Program-made: the position numbers and the translations under genes
NCBI GenBank assembly: GCA_039714495.1
Contig: JBDLJD010000021.1
Span: 1 to 40,381 of the forward strand
Length of the DNA: 40,381 bases
Direction: 5' to 3'
Origin: JAJDNW01 sp039714495
GTDB taxonomy: Bacteria; Desulfobacterota; Desulfobacteria; Desulfobacterales; B30-G6
Notes under the pieces: generated by a model
Told to the model about the DNA's origin: nothing
Database searches by the model: none
Seen by the model: the letters and a program-made list of their open reading frames with translations, nothing else
Shown here: positions 17,522 to 25,107 of the stretch, one piece after another
Layout of the letters: each line of letters begins with the position of its first letter
Position numbering within the stretch: the stretch's first letter is position 1

Positions 17522-17645
17522 AATCACGAAACCACGAAAGAGATAAATCACGAAAAAAACGAAAGTCTTTTATTAATAATGGTTGTGGATATCTACTCAT
17601 TACCATTAAGTTTTTCGTGTTTTCAATATTTCGTGATTTCGTGAT
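17522..17645. repeat. Inverted repeat built of CACGAAA units, copy 2
   Basis: The left side (from 17523, ATCACGAAACCACGAAA) pairs with the right side (ending at 17645, TTTCGTGATTTCGTGAT) with one mismatch over 17 bp. Extra CACGAAA-type units lie inside each arm. It belongs to the same family as 2626-2705. It lies just downstream of ndk and could act as its 3' structure. Confidence 0.75.
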
Positions 17646-17667
17646 GAAAGAATTTTTACCGCCTATT

Positions 17668-18084
17668 CTACGAAACTATTTCAAAGCTGTTGAAAAAATA
17701 ATTGATTTCAAATGCAGCCGTTTCAGGCGCATCCGAACCATGCACGACATTTTTCTCGATGTCGGTGGCAAAATCTTTTCGAATCGTACCCTCTTCCGCT
17801 TCTTTAAAATTGGTGGCGCCCATCAATTTACGGTACTTGGCGATCACCCCTTCACCCTCCAGCACCATGACCACCGCCGGCCCGGAAGACATGAAGTCGG
17901 TCAGGCTGCCGAAAAACGGCCTTTCCTTGTGCACATCATAGAATCCCTCGGCCTGCTTTTTGTTCATATAAATCATCTTCATGGCCACGATATTGATCTG
18001 GCTCTCTTCGAGGCGTTTGACCACTTCGCCGATTACCCCGCGTTTTACGCCGTCCGGCTTGATGATGGATAATGTTCTTTCCAT
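17668..18084 (-). CDS. ndk: Nucleoside diphosphate kinase
   Basis: Ndk balances nucleoside triphosphate pools by transferring phosphate from ATP to NDPs through a phosphohistidine. The 138-residue protein is full length. It shows MERTLSIIKPDGVKRG at the N-terminus and NVVHGSDAPETAAFEI near residues 113-128, where the His of HGSD is the catalytic residue. AAGGAG lies eight nt before the ATG. It is monocistronic, and a CACGAAA inverted repeat follows. It is divergent from the cytidylate-kinase-like gene. Confidence 0.97.
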   Translation of the reverse strand: MERTLSIIKPDGVKRGVIGEVVKRLEESQINIVAMKMIYMNKKQAEGFYDVHKERPFFGSLTDFMSSGPAVVMVLEGEGVIAKYRKLMGATNFKEAEEGTIRKDFATDIEKNVVHGSDAPETAAFEINYFFNSFEIVS

Positions 18085-18234
18085 GGTTTCATCTCCTTAA
18101 TATTGTATTTAATCCTGTTTATTCCAATCTTGCGGTTCTTTCACTATAATCCCTGTTTCATGCTTTGTCGTGGGCGGTCTAGCATGAAATTTTATAATAT
18201 GTCCAGAAAAAATGTCCTCTGTTGCATTATTTGT

Positions 18235-18263
18235 TTGACATCCGCAGTTCTCTTTAATAATTT
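18235..18263 (+). promoter_or_regulatory. Promoter for the kinase-like/nhaD operon
   Basis: TTGACA (18235-18240), a 17-nt spacer and TAATTT (18258-18263) form a good sigma-70-type promoter. Its start near 18270 supports translation from 18325 rather than from in-frame starts further upstream. Confidence 0.65.
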
Positions 18264-18324
18264 CTGTCTCTTTTTGTTTTGGCGGGTACTAAAAATACAT
18301 TTGAATTACAAGGAATACATCAAA

Positions 18325-19056
18325 ATGGACTCCGAGAATAGCCCTAAAGAAGAATTTCCAGGAAAACAATCCCGGGAACTGATCGATCAGCTGTTAGCCA
18401 AGGTCAAGGCTAAAAACTCCCCCTTACCGGTCATCACCATGTGTATTCAGCCCGGCAGCGGGGGTCACATGATTGCTGCGGAGGTCGCGCATCGACTGGG
18501 AGTAGAGCTTTACGACAAGAATATGCTGGTCCCCATGGCCAATGCTGTTGACGCCGAAAGCCAGGCGCTGGAGGCCATAGAACAAGAACGCCCCTCCGGC
18601 ATTCAGGACTTCATCTCGTCCCTGTTGAAAAAAAACTACGTGTACACCGGAGACTACCTGCAATATCTCAAAGATACAGTTGAAATCATAGGGAAAATCA
18701 ACAACGGTGTCATTGTAGGGCGCGGTGCCAACTTCATCCTTCCGTACAAGGGGCAATTCAGCGTCCGTACCATGGCCCCCCTGGACATCCGCGTCAAAAA
18801 TGTGGCCTTCAGATTCGGCGTATCGCTGGATGAAGCCAAAAAACGTGTCAAGAACCGGGAGCAGAAACGGAAAAATTTCGTCAAGGAAGCCTTTCGCAAA
18901 GACATCACCGACCCCGAACATTATGACCTGATCATCAACACGGCGCGTATGGGCCTCGAAGCCTCAGTAGACGCCATCATCGGCGCGGCGCTCGGCGGTC
19001 AGACCGAGGGCGTCTTTGAAAAGGAAAACTCATACATATTGAGGAACCGAAAGTAA
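18325..19056 (+). CDS. Cytidylate kinase-like family protein
   Basis: The 243-residue protein looks like the cytidylate-kinase-like family (a P-loop NTP-binding fold), but is not a canonical Cmk. The region VITMCIQPGSGGHMIAAEVAHRLG (about residues 36-59) takes the place of the Walker A loop and lacks a clear GKS/T, so phosphate transfer is doubtful. The middle has GVIVGRGANFIL and the C-terminus HYDLIINTARMG, both typical of the family. I start at ATG 18325, where AAGGA lies ten nt upstream and a promoter at 18235 fits. nhaD begins 14 nt after its stop, so the two are cotranscribed. A regulatory or nucleotide-sensing role for the antiporter is possible but not shown. Confidence 0.85.
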   Translation: MDSENSPKEEFPGKQSRELIDQLLAKVKAKNSPLPVITMCIQPGSGGHMIAAEVAHRLGVELYDKNMLVPMANAVDAESQALEAIEQERPSGIQDFISSLLKKNYVYTGDYLQYLKDTVEIIGKINNGVIVGRGANFILPYKGQFSVRTMAPLDIRVKNVAFRFGVSLDEAKKRVKNREQKRKNFVKEAFRKDITDPEHYDLIINTARMGLEASVDAIIGAALGGQTEGVFEKENSYILRNRK

Positions 19057-19070
19057 AGAGAGAGATTGAC

Positions 19071-20924
19071 ATGAAACTAGTTATTAGCGCATTGGCCCTT
19101 ATACTGCTGCCTGGAACAGTCTGGGCGTCGGGAGGCCATGCAAGCGCAGCTGCAACAGGCTTTGCGACGTCCCTATATGGATACCTGGGATTGGTGCTGT
19201 TTATCGCGGCCTACGCCCTTGTTCCGTTTGAAAATAAATTCCATTTGAGAAAAAGTAAACCGGTCCTTTTGGCTGCCGGCCTCATCTGGGTCCTGGTGGC
19301 GCTGGCCTACAACAGCGTGGGGGATACCCACACGGCCCATCAGGCCATCAAGGAAAGCATGCTCGAATACGCGGAACTGTTTCTTTTCCTGCTGGCGGCC
19401 ATGACCTATATCAATGCCCTTGAGGAGAGAAACGTGTTCCAGAGTTTAAGGGCATTTCTGGTTTCCCGGGGGTACTCCCTCAGAAAGATCTTCTGGATCA
19501 CCGGCATTCTCTCCTTCTTTATCTCGCCCATCGCGGACAACCTAACCACGGCACTCCTCATGGGGGCTGTCGTTATGGCCGTAGGCGGGAAAAATAAAAA
19601 ATTCATAGCCATTGCCTGCATCAACATCATCGTGGCCGCCAATGCAGGCGGCGCCTTCTCGCCCTTCGGCGACATCACCACCCTCATGGTGTGGCAGAAA
19701 GGGCGGGTGGAATTTTCCCAGTTCATGCTCATCTTCCTGCCCTCCGTGGTTAACTGGCTCATACCGGCCGTATTCATGCAATTTGCTGTGGACAAAGCGA
19801 TTCCGGCTGTCAGTGACAAACAAGTATCCATGAAAATGGGCGCCGTGCGCATGATGCTGCTGTTTCTCGCCACCATCACCACGGCTGTCTGCTTTCACAA
19901 TTTCCTGCACCTGCCGCCGGCCGCGGGCATGATGCTCGGTTTGGGATACCTCGGCTTGTTTTCCTTTTACGTAAAGAAAGCCGAAGGTCGCGAGGGGCGC
20001 TACGACAGCATCCTTGGGCAGCGCCCCCAGGAGACCCTTCATCCACTTTACAAACTGATCAAATCGCCTGAAAATATATCCAATAAGCTTCAAGACTACC
20101 CGGAGCCCACCTTCATGATCGACAACGACCATGTGGTGACACACTGGAATCCGGCCATGGAAGCGCTCTCCGGTATACCGGCCAAAGACGTGATCGGAAC
20201 GCGACGGCACTGGTATCCTTTTTACAAAAAGGAGCGCCTGGTGCTTGCAGATCTGGTGCTCGAAAACTATTCAAAAAGGCAGATCGGCAAACACTACAAA
20301 GGGCACCACAGAACCATCGCCAATGTCGAGCAGGCCTACGAGACCGCAGCCTATTTTCCGAATCTGTCGGAAAACGGGAAGTGGCTGTCCATCGCAGCGG
20401 CCCCCCTCAAGAATGAAGGCGGCGCCGTCATCGGTGTAGTCGAAACCCTGCACGACCACACAGACCAGAAGTACCGGGCTGCCCATTTTGACCTGATGAA
20501 AAGGATCGCCCGGGCAGAATGGGATACGCTCCTGTTTTTTTACGGTGTCATCTTGTGTGTCGGCGGTTTGTCCCAGTTCGGCTACCTGAGCGTTTTGTCA
20601 GGCTATCTCTATATGGACATGGGCGCCACCCTGGCCAACTCCCTGGTGGGCGTTCTTTCAGCCCTTATCGACAACATTCCCGTGATGTTCGCGGTTCTGA
20701 CCATGGACCCCACTATGTCCGTTGGGCAATGGCTGCTGGTGACCCTGACCGCCGGGACAGGCGGCAGCATGCTGGCGGTGGGCTCGGCTGCCGGCGTGGC
20801 CCTGATGGGAGCGGCCCGGGGAACATACACCTTCGGCGGTCATCTGAAGTGGACGCCGGTGATCGCCCTGGGATACATCGCCAGCATCGTCTGTCACTTG
20901 ATCATCAATGCCAGGCTCTTTTAA
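19071..20924 (+). CDS. nhaD: NhaD-type Na+/H+ antiporter with an inserted PAS domain
   Basis: NhaD antiporters expel sodium or lithium in exchange for protons across the inner membrane. This 617-residue protein begins with a signal-like hydrophobic segment ending in VWASGG and then many membrane helices. NhaD hallmarks are SPIADNLTTALL, GGAFSPFGDITTLM and, near the end, SALIDNIPVMFAV. Between the two membrane halves lies an extra domain at about residues 342-466, with EPTFMIDNDHVVTHWNPAM and a terminal GVVETLHDHTDQ. This is a PAS sensor domain of the kind found in Desulfobacterota histidine kinases. Typical NhaD proteins are 400-500 residues without it. The insertion suggests that ion exchange is gated by a small molecule, redox state or a protein partner; this is inference. 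It is cotranscribed with the kinase-like gene. Confidence 0.92.
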   Translation: MKLVISALALILLPGTVWASGGHASAAATGFATSLYGYLGLVLFIAAYALVPFENKFHLRKSKPVLLAAGLIWVLVALAYNSVGDTHTAHQAIKESMLEYAELFLFLLAAMTYINALEERNVFQSLRAFLVSRGYSLRKIFWITGILSFFISPIADNLTTALLMGAVVMAVGGKNKKFIAIACINIIVAANAGGAFSPFGDITTLMVWQKGRVEFSQFMLIFLPSVVNWLIPAVFMQFAVDKAIPAVSDKQVSMKMGAVRMMLLFLATITTAVCFHNFLHLPPAAGMMLGLGYLGLFSFYVKKAEGREGRYDSILGQRPQETLHPLYKLIKSPENISNKLQDYPEPTFMIDNDHVVTHWNPAMEALSGIPAKDVIGTRRHWYPFYKKERLVLADLVLENYSKRQIGKHYKGHHRTIANVEQAYETAAYFPNLSENGKWLSIAAAPLKNEGGAVIGVVETLHDHTDQKYRAAHFDLMKRIARAEWDTLLFFYGVILCVGGLSQFGYLSVLSGYLYMDMGATLANSLVGVLSALIDNIPVMFAVLTMDPTMSVGQWLLVTLTAGTGGSMLAVGSAAGVALMGAARGTYTFGGHLKWTPVIALGYIASIVCHLIINARLF

Positions 20925-21117
20925 TAAATCTCCGGTCTATCTACCAATTAAAGGTAAGCGTTCGGTGATACGCTGATAAATGGGTTCGCAGTTTAAAAAA
21001 TGCGGAATGTGGATTTCGGAATGCGGAATTGTCGTATCGCTTCGCTCTTTCATTTATACGCACATTTTGCGCGAATTCATGAAAATTTATTAACGTTGAC
21101 AAACGAATGGTTGGAAA
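20925..21117. other. Spacer with degenerate short repeats
   Basis: No gene is seen. The stretch contains TGCGGAATG phrases (20999-21030), CGCTTCGC at about 21040 and other GC mini-palindromes, and AT-rich DNA around a TTGACA at about 21096 without a convincing -10 box. Confidence 0.5.
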
Positions 21118-21149
21118 TTAACCTCAATGTTGCAAAAGCTTGAGGTTAA
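21118..21149. promoter_or_regulatory. Perfect inverted repeat upstream of the fmdB-like gene
   Basis: TTAACCTCAA (21118-21127) and TTGAGGTTAA (21140-21149) are perfect 10-bp inverted repeats with a 12-nt loop. There is no T-run, so it looks more like an operator or leader hairpin than a terminator. It ends 41 nt before the start of the gene. Confidence 0.5.
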
Positions 21150-21190
21150 GACTACCTGGAGAATTATTCATACATCATGTAGGGAATATT

Positions 21191-21685
21191 ATGCCGATTT
21201 ACGAATTTTTCTGCGAAGAGTGTAACACGATTTTCAACTTCTTCTCAAAGACCGTCAACACCAAAAAGCGCCCGCTCTGCCCCAAATGTAAAAAAAGGAA
21301 GCTGTCACGCCAGGTTTCCCTGTTTGCTTTCACGGGAAAAGCCAAGGAAAGCGACCCCATGGAGGACCTGCCCCTGGACGAAAGCAAAATGGAGCAGGCC
21401 ATGAATGTGCTTTCCCGGGAAGCCGAAAACCTGGACGAGGACGATCCCCGCCAGGCTGCCAACCTCATGCGCAAGCTTTCGGACATGACGGGTCTTAAAC
21501 TGGGCCCCAGTATGGACGAAGCCCTGGAACGCATGGAAAGGGGCGAAGACCCCGAGCAGGTTGAAGCTGAAATGGGTGACCTGCTGGAGGGCGAGGATCC
21601 CTTTATCCTCCCGGGAGCCAAAGCAAAGGCCGACAAGATCAAAAGGCCGGAACCCACGCGGGATGATACACTGTACGACCTTTAA
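21191..21685 (+). CDS. FmdB-type zinc ribbon protein
   Basis: The N-terminal 45 residues form an FmdB/CxxC zinc ribbon: MPIYEFFCEECNTIF at the start, with the second cysteine pair in PLCPKCKKRKLSRQ. The remaining 120 residues are acidic and helical, with MERGEDPEQVEAEMGDLLEGEDPF near the end, a tail seen in Desulfobacterota members. It probably binds zinc; the family was named for a putative regulator of formamidase, but its role here is unknown. The start at 21191 is chosen because FmdB proteins begin MPxYEF and GGGA lies upstream. A perfect inverted repeat lies just upstream. Length is 164 residues. Confidence 0.88.
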   Translation: MPIYEFFCEECNTIFNFFSKTVNTKKRPLCPKCKKRKLSRQVSLFAFTGKAKESDPMEDLPLDESKMEQAMNVLSREAENLDEDDPRQAANLMRKLSDMTGLKLGPSMDEALERMERGEDPEQVEAEMGDLLEGEDPFILPGAKAKADKIKRPEPTRDDTLYDL

Positions 21686-21782
21686 TACGCTATAGGCACG
21701 TATTTAAATTAGTTACATCTGTATTGACGAGCGATAGCGCAAATTACATCCCACTGGTAAATTGCACCCAGAGAATATCATC

Positions 21783-22304
21783 ATGAAAACTGGCATATTT
21801 AATAAATTCAAAATCATACAGGGTGACATCACCCGGGTAGAGGCTGACGCTATCGTAAATGCCGCCAACAGCTCCCTTTTGGGCGGCGGCGGTGTGGACG
21901 GTGCCATCCACCGGGCCGCCGGACCGGAACTGCTGGCCGAGTGCAGAACCATCGGCGGATGCCCTGCCGGAGAAGCCAGAATCACCAAGGGCTACCGTCT
22001 GCCTGCCCGCTACGTTATCCACACGGTAGGGCCGGTCTACAGCAACGCCCCCTCAGATCCCCAGGTGCTGCGGAGCTGTTATGAGAGCTGCCTCGCCCTT
22101 GCTGTACAGCTCTCCATTGCCACCCTTGCCTTTCCGGCCATCGGCTGCGGCGCATACGGGTACCCCATTGATGAAGCGGCTGAAATCGCCTTAAAGACAT
22201 CATTCATTTTTCTCAAAAATAACAGTATGATAGAAAAAATCGATTTTGTGCTCTTCTCAAAAGGCGATCAGGACGAATACACCCGTCAGTTGAATAGACT
22301 ATAG
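21783..22304 (+). CDS. Macrodomain protein, probable O-acetyl-ADP-ribose deacetylase
   Basis: The 173-residue protein is a single macrodomain that binds ADP-ribose and probably hydrolyses O-acetyl-ADP-ribose or removes ADP-ribose from proteins. The MacroD/YmdB hallmarks are all visible: KIIQGDITRVEADAIVNAAN, the catalytic loop SLLGGGGVDGAIHRAAG, the YVIHTVGPVY segment and AFPAIGCGAYGYP. I chose ATG 21783 over the in-frame TTG at 21762 because homologues begin MKT. The ribosome site is poor. It stands between the zinc ribbon gene and the selenoprotein gene, with no obvious functional tie. Confidence 0.93.
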   Translation: MKTGIFNKFKIIQGDITRVEADAIVNAANSSLLGGGGVDGAIHRAAGPELLAECRTIGGCPAGEARITKGYRLPARYVIHTVGPVYSNAPSDPQVLRSCYESCLALAVQLSIATLAFPAIGCGAYGYPIDEAAEIALKTSFIFLKNNSMIEKIDFVLFSKGDQDEYTRQLNRL

Positions 22305-22371
22305 CCCGCCTGACCCCCGGTCGTGGAAATGGTGTTATCGCTATGATATTTAATATTATTATAAAATATTG

Positions 22372-22436
22372 CCTATTCTTTGCCATGTTGTTTGTGCAAC
22401 CTTGGGGTTGACAAACCTGCCTGCCATGAGTAGGTT
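22372..22436 (+). promoter_or_regulatory. Promoter region with 41-nt shared block, selenoprotein gene
   Basis: The block 22372-22412 matches 26103-26143 at 35 of 41 positions. Within it GTTG, GCAACC and GGGTTG can form small alternative hairpins. Its right end overlaps a TTGACA (22408-22413), followed after 17 nt by TAGGTT (22431-22436). The -10 match is weak, so activator help is plausible. Confidence 0.55.
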
Positions 22437-22528
22437 CTCATACAATATTTTATATAGGAATTGCATTGGACAATACCAACCACAACTAAACAATCTATGT
22501 TTATACATAAAATTCCAAGGAGGAAATC

Positions 22529-22849
22529 ATGGTCGAGGTAACTGCAGCAGCAACTGAACAGATTAACGAATATTTCAAGGGCAAGGAAGCTTCGCCTATC
22601 CGGATCTTTCTCAACGAAGGCGGGTGAGGCGGCCCGGGACTCGCGATGGCTCTGGATGAGCCCAAAAACACCGATCAAGTTTATGAAGTTGAAGGTTTCA
22701 AGTATATCGTCGACAAAGAATTCCTGGAAAAAGTCCAACCCATCAAGGTAGATTTTTCCATGTATGGTTTCAAACTCGACTGCGGCGTTGACCTCGGCGC
22801 AGGTGCCTGTGGCAGCTGCAGCACGGAAGGCAGTTGCTGCTCAACCTGA
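22529..22849 (+). CDS. HesB/IscA-like selenoprotein (in-frame TGA as Sec33)
   Basis: The reading frame from ATG 22529 (ribosome site GGAGG) to the stop at 22847 is broken only by TGA at 22625-22627, codon 33. Around it the protein reads RIFLNEGG-U-GGPGLAMALDEP, the HesB/IscA A-type carrier motif in which homologues have Cys at the U position. HesB-like proteins are a known bacterial selenoprotein family. A hairpin suited to a bacterial SECIS lies nine nt after the TGA. The 106-residue product ends in a cysteine-rich tail, with C85, C94, C97, C103 and C104 (ACGSCSTEGSCC). It probably binds an iron-sulfur cluster or does redox chemistry; the exact role is unknown. A strong terminator follows. 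The 41-nt promoter block upstream is shared with the PilZ gene. Confidence 0.9.
22636..22663 (+). promoter_or_regulatory. Candidate bacterial SECIS hairpin
   Basis: GGGACTC (22636-22642) pairs with GAGCCC (22658-22663) with one bulged A, closing a 15-nt loop that begins with G. It starts nine nt after the in-frame TGA, as expected for SelB-dependent recoding in bacteria. Confidence 0.65.
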
Positions 22850-22864
22850 ACCATGTAAAAAAAT

Positions 22865-22907
22865 AAATGGCACTGTCCATCTGTGATGGATAGTGCCATT
22901 TCTTTTT
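22865..22907 (+). terminator. Intrinsic terminator after the selenoprotein gene
   Basis: A 17-bp stem with one G-T pair (22865-22881 with 22885-22901) closes on TGT and is followed by CTTTTT. It separates the selenoprotein gene from the crotonase gene. Confidence 0.92.
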
Positions 22908-22922
22908 AAAGGGAGGATATAA

Positions 22923-23639
22923 ATGGGCGCCTTTGAGTATACGGTGGAGGACACTGTCGCCATCATCACCATGAACAGCGATGAAAACCGATTCAACCCG
23001 ACCTTTCTGAAAGGCTTTTTAAAGGTATTGGATCAGGTGGAAAGGGAGAACCGCGCCAGAACCGTGGTGATAAGATCCGCCCATGAAAAAATTTTCTCCA
23101 ATGGAATCGACCTGGAATGGCTCGTTCCCGTCATCCAGAAAAACGACGTGAAAACCGCCAAGAAATTCTTTTACCAGCTGAACGAGCTTTTCAAACGGCT
23201 CCTGACCTACCCCATGGTCACCATTGCCGCCATCAACGGGCACGCCTTTGCCGGCGGCGCCATCATGTCCTGTGCCTTTGATTTCAGGTTCATGCGCTCG
23301 GACCGGGGGTTTTTCTGCTTTCCGGAGGTCGATCTGGGCATCCCGTTTCTGCCGGGCATGAACGCCCTTCTGAAAAAAGCCATTCCCTATCACAAGGTCG
23401 AAGAGATGCAATATACCGGAAGCCGCCTCACAGCCCATGACTGCCAGGAACACCACATCATCCTCAAGGCCAGCCCCTACAACGAGCTTATGGATGACGT
23501 CCTTGAATTTGCCCACAGCCTCAAAAAGGATAGAAAAATCATCCGGGAAATGAAGCTCCGCCTGAACGGGGAGATCGTGAGGATCATGGAAGTGGAGGAC
23601 GCGCCCTATATCGATTCCGGGCAGTATAACATTGCATAA
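22923..23639 (+). CDS. Enoyl-CoA hydratase/isomerase family protein
   Basis: The 238-residue protein is a crotonase-fold enzyme acting on acyl-CoA thioesters. The oxyanion-hole segments are KIFSNGIDLEWL (about 56-67) and INGHAFAGGAIMSCAFDFRF (about 99-118). The typical FPEVDLGIPFLPGM follows. The hydratase glutamate pair is not fully evident, and the short length and GIDLEW motif fit delta-enoyl-CoA isomerases better than hydratases. GGGAGG precedes the ATG. It has its own terminator-bounded unit and converges with the c-di-AMP synthase gene at a 17-nt gap. The exact reaction is uncertain. Confidence 0.87.
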   Translation: MGAFEYTVEDTVAIITMNSDENRFNPTFLKGFLKVLDQVERENRARTVVIRSAHEKIFSNGIDLEWLVPVIQKNDVKTAKKFFYQLNELFKRLLTYPMVTIAAINGHAFAGGAIMSCAFDFRFMRSDRGFFCFPEVDLGIPFLPGMNALLKKAIPYHKVEEMQYTGSRLTAHDCQEHHIILKASPYNELMDDVLEFAHSLKKDRKIIREMKLRLNGEIVRIMEVEDAPYIDSGQYNIA

Positions 23640-23656
23640 ATTACGGCCGCCTGCGC

Positions 23657-25102
23657 CTATTCCTTCACCGCCTTCCGTCTATTTACCGTGAACGCAATCA
23701 CAACCTTGCCGTTGGTTGCTTCCTCCACCTTCAAAGAGGCCGGATTCAACGCCAGGTTGACGGACAGGCGTCCTGTTTTATTGATATTGTCCAGGGAAAT
23801 CTTTTCAGTGTAGATGGTGGTAATTTTTTCCAGTATCCTGCTGCCGCCAATCACGGTAACAATTTCAGGTTCCACTGTGACGGCTTCCAGGATCAAGTTA
23901 TCCGTCAGCTTTCCGATCCAGTCGATCTGCACGGGCAATTCTTTATTGATAGGAATGTCCAGGGTCACATCCACCACCTGCGGCTCTACTTTTTTCAGGG
24001 TAACGCCCGGTGGCAGGGAAATATTGTCCTGGGTAATGGTAAAGGTGTTGAGCCCCACAACGGCTTTACCCAGGCCGAGCCTAACCTTTACCTGATCGGA
24101 TGTTATGGATCTCAAGAGCGCCCCGGCACCGCTCAGGTGCACCTCAACGGTGTTAAGGGACGATTCCAGAAGCTCCATGCCCGGATCCCGGTTCTGATAC
24201 TCGATGGGCACTTCAAGTGACACAAGCGTCTCCAGACCCCGTGAGAAAGTAAACCAGATGCCGGTTACGCAAATGATCAGAACAAATGCTGCAAAACCGA
24301 GCTTGAAATTCTCTTCCCGCCGTACCCCCTGGTCATCCGTGGTTATGCCGCTGTGTTCCCGCAAAGCTTTTTGAAGTTCCAGGTTGTCTTTTACTTCGGT
24401 AATTTCGCCATGTTTCACGACCATGACACGGCCGGTTTCCTCTGATACGATAACAACCAGCGCATCGGTTTTCTCGGACAATCCCAGAGCAGCCCTGTGC
24501 CGGGTGCCGTAGTACGACGGCAGGTCGCTGCGCCGGGACAGGGGAAGAATCGCTCCGACTTCGGAAATGCGCTTGCCGCTGATAATGGCCGCACCGTCGT
24601 GGGCCGGGTTGTCCGGCCAGAACACGCTCAATATCATCTCCTTGGAAAGGATGCCGTTCCAGGGAATCCCTCCCCGGGTGACCTCCTGGAGGTCGTCCTT
24701 GGCCGGCAATACCATCAGGGCGCCGATCTTTTTCTGGGCCAGCGCATATACGCTGCTGGTGATGATCTCTTCAGGTGTTAAAAAGGCCTTGTGCGATACC
24801 CCCCAGAGGATCGCCCCCACATCCTTGGCCTGCAGTACATTTTTGATTTCATTGCGAAATACGATAATAATAATTATGGCTGCAAAGGCGATGATGCCCT
24901 GCATGGCCCATGATGTCACGACCAGGCCCAGGTAGGTGGCAAGGCGTTGAAAGACCCAAAGAAAACCGATGCCGGCAATGACCCGGAACACATAGGTTCC
25001 CCGAAAGAGAACATACAGGCGGAACAGAAAGTAACTGACCACCAGGATGTCGATGACATCCCGCCACCCGATGGAAGAAAGCTGTGTGAAGATAGCACTC
25101 AT
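23657..25102 (-). CDS. Diadenylate cyclase CdaA fused to YbbR (CdaR-like) domains
   Basis: The protein should make cyclic di-AMP from two ATP at the membrane. Residues 1-95 hold three membrane helices as in CdaA. The DAC domain (about 95-250) has the catalytic motifs DGA at 169-171 and RHR at 201-203. A fourth membrane helix (267-288) is followed by about 190 residues of YbbR-type repeats, with EVPIEYQNRDPGMELLESSL and DITLDIP-like strands, which would lie outside the membrane. In Firmicutes CdaA and its regulator CdaR (YbbR) are separate adjacent genes; here they form one 481-residue chain. It is the last gene of the minus-strand unit with the phosphatase and the DUF2914 protein, five nt after the latter. 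The glmM partner seen elsewhere is not in the window. Confidence 0.93.
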   Translation of the reverse strand: MSAIFTQLSSIGWRDVIDILVVSYFLFRLYVLFRGTYVFRVIAGIGFLWVFQRLATYLGLVVTSWAMQGIIAFAAIIIIIVFRNEIKNVLQAKDVGAILWGVSHKAFLTPEEIITSSVYALAQKKIGALMVLPAKDDLQEVTRGGIPWNGILSKEMILSVFWPDNPAHDGAAIISGKRISEVGAILPLSRRSDLPSYYGTRHRAALGLSEKTDALVVIVSEETGRVMVVKHGEITEVKDNLELQKALREHSGITTDDQGVRREENFKLGFAAFVLIICVTGIWFTFSRGLETLVSLEVPIEYQNRDPGMELLESSLNTVEVHLSGAGALLRSITSDQVKVRLGLGKAVVGLNTFTITQDNISLPPGVTLKKVEPQVVDVTLDIPINKELPVQIDWIGKLTDNLILEAVTVEPEIVTVIGGSRILEKITTIYTEKISLDNINKTGRLSVNLALNPASLKVEEATNGKVVIAFTVNRRKAVKE

Positions 25103-25107
25103 GCAAG

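Noticed and set aside
18103..18324. N-terminal extension of the cytidylate-kinase-like protein
   Set aside because: It contains the promoter at 18235 and hydrophobic sequence foreign to the family. ATG 18325 has a ribosome site.
22625..22627. TGA as a disabling nonsense mutation in an IscA-like gene
   Set aside because: The rest of the frame is intact, the TGA is at the conserved Cys position, and a SECIS-like hairpin and good flanking signals are present.
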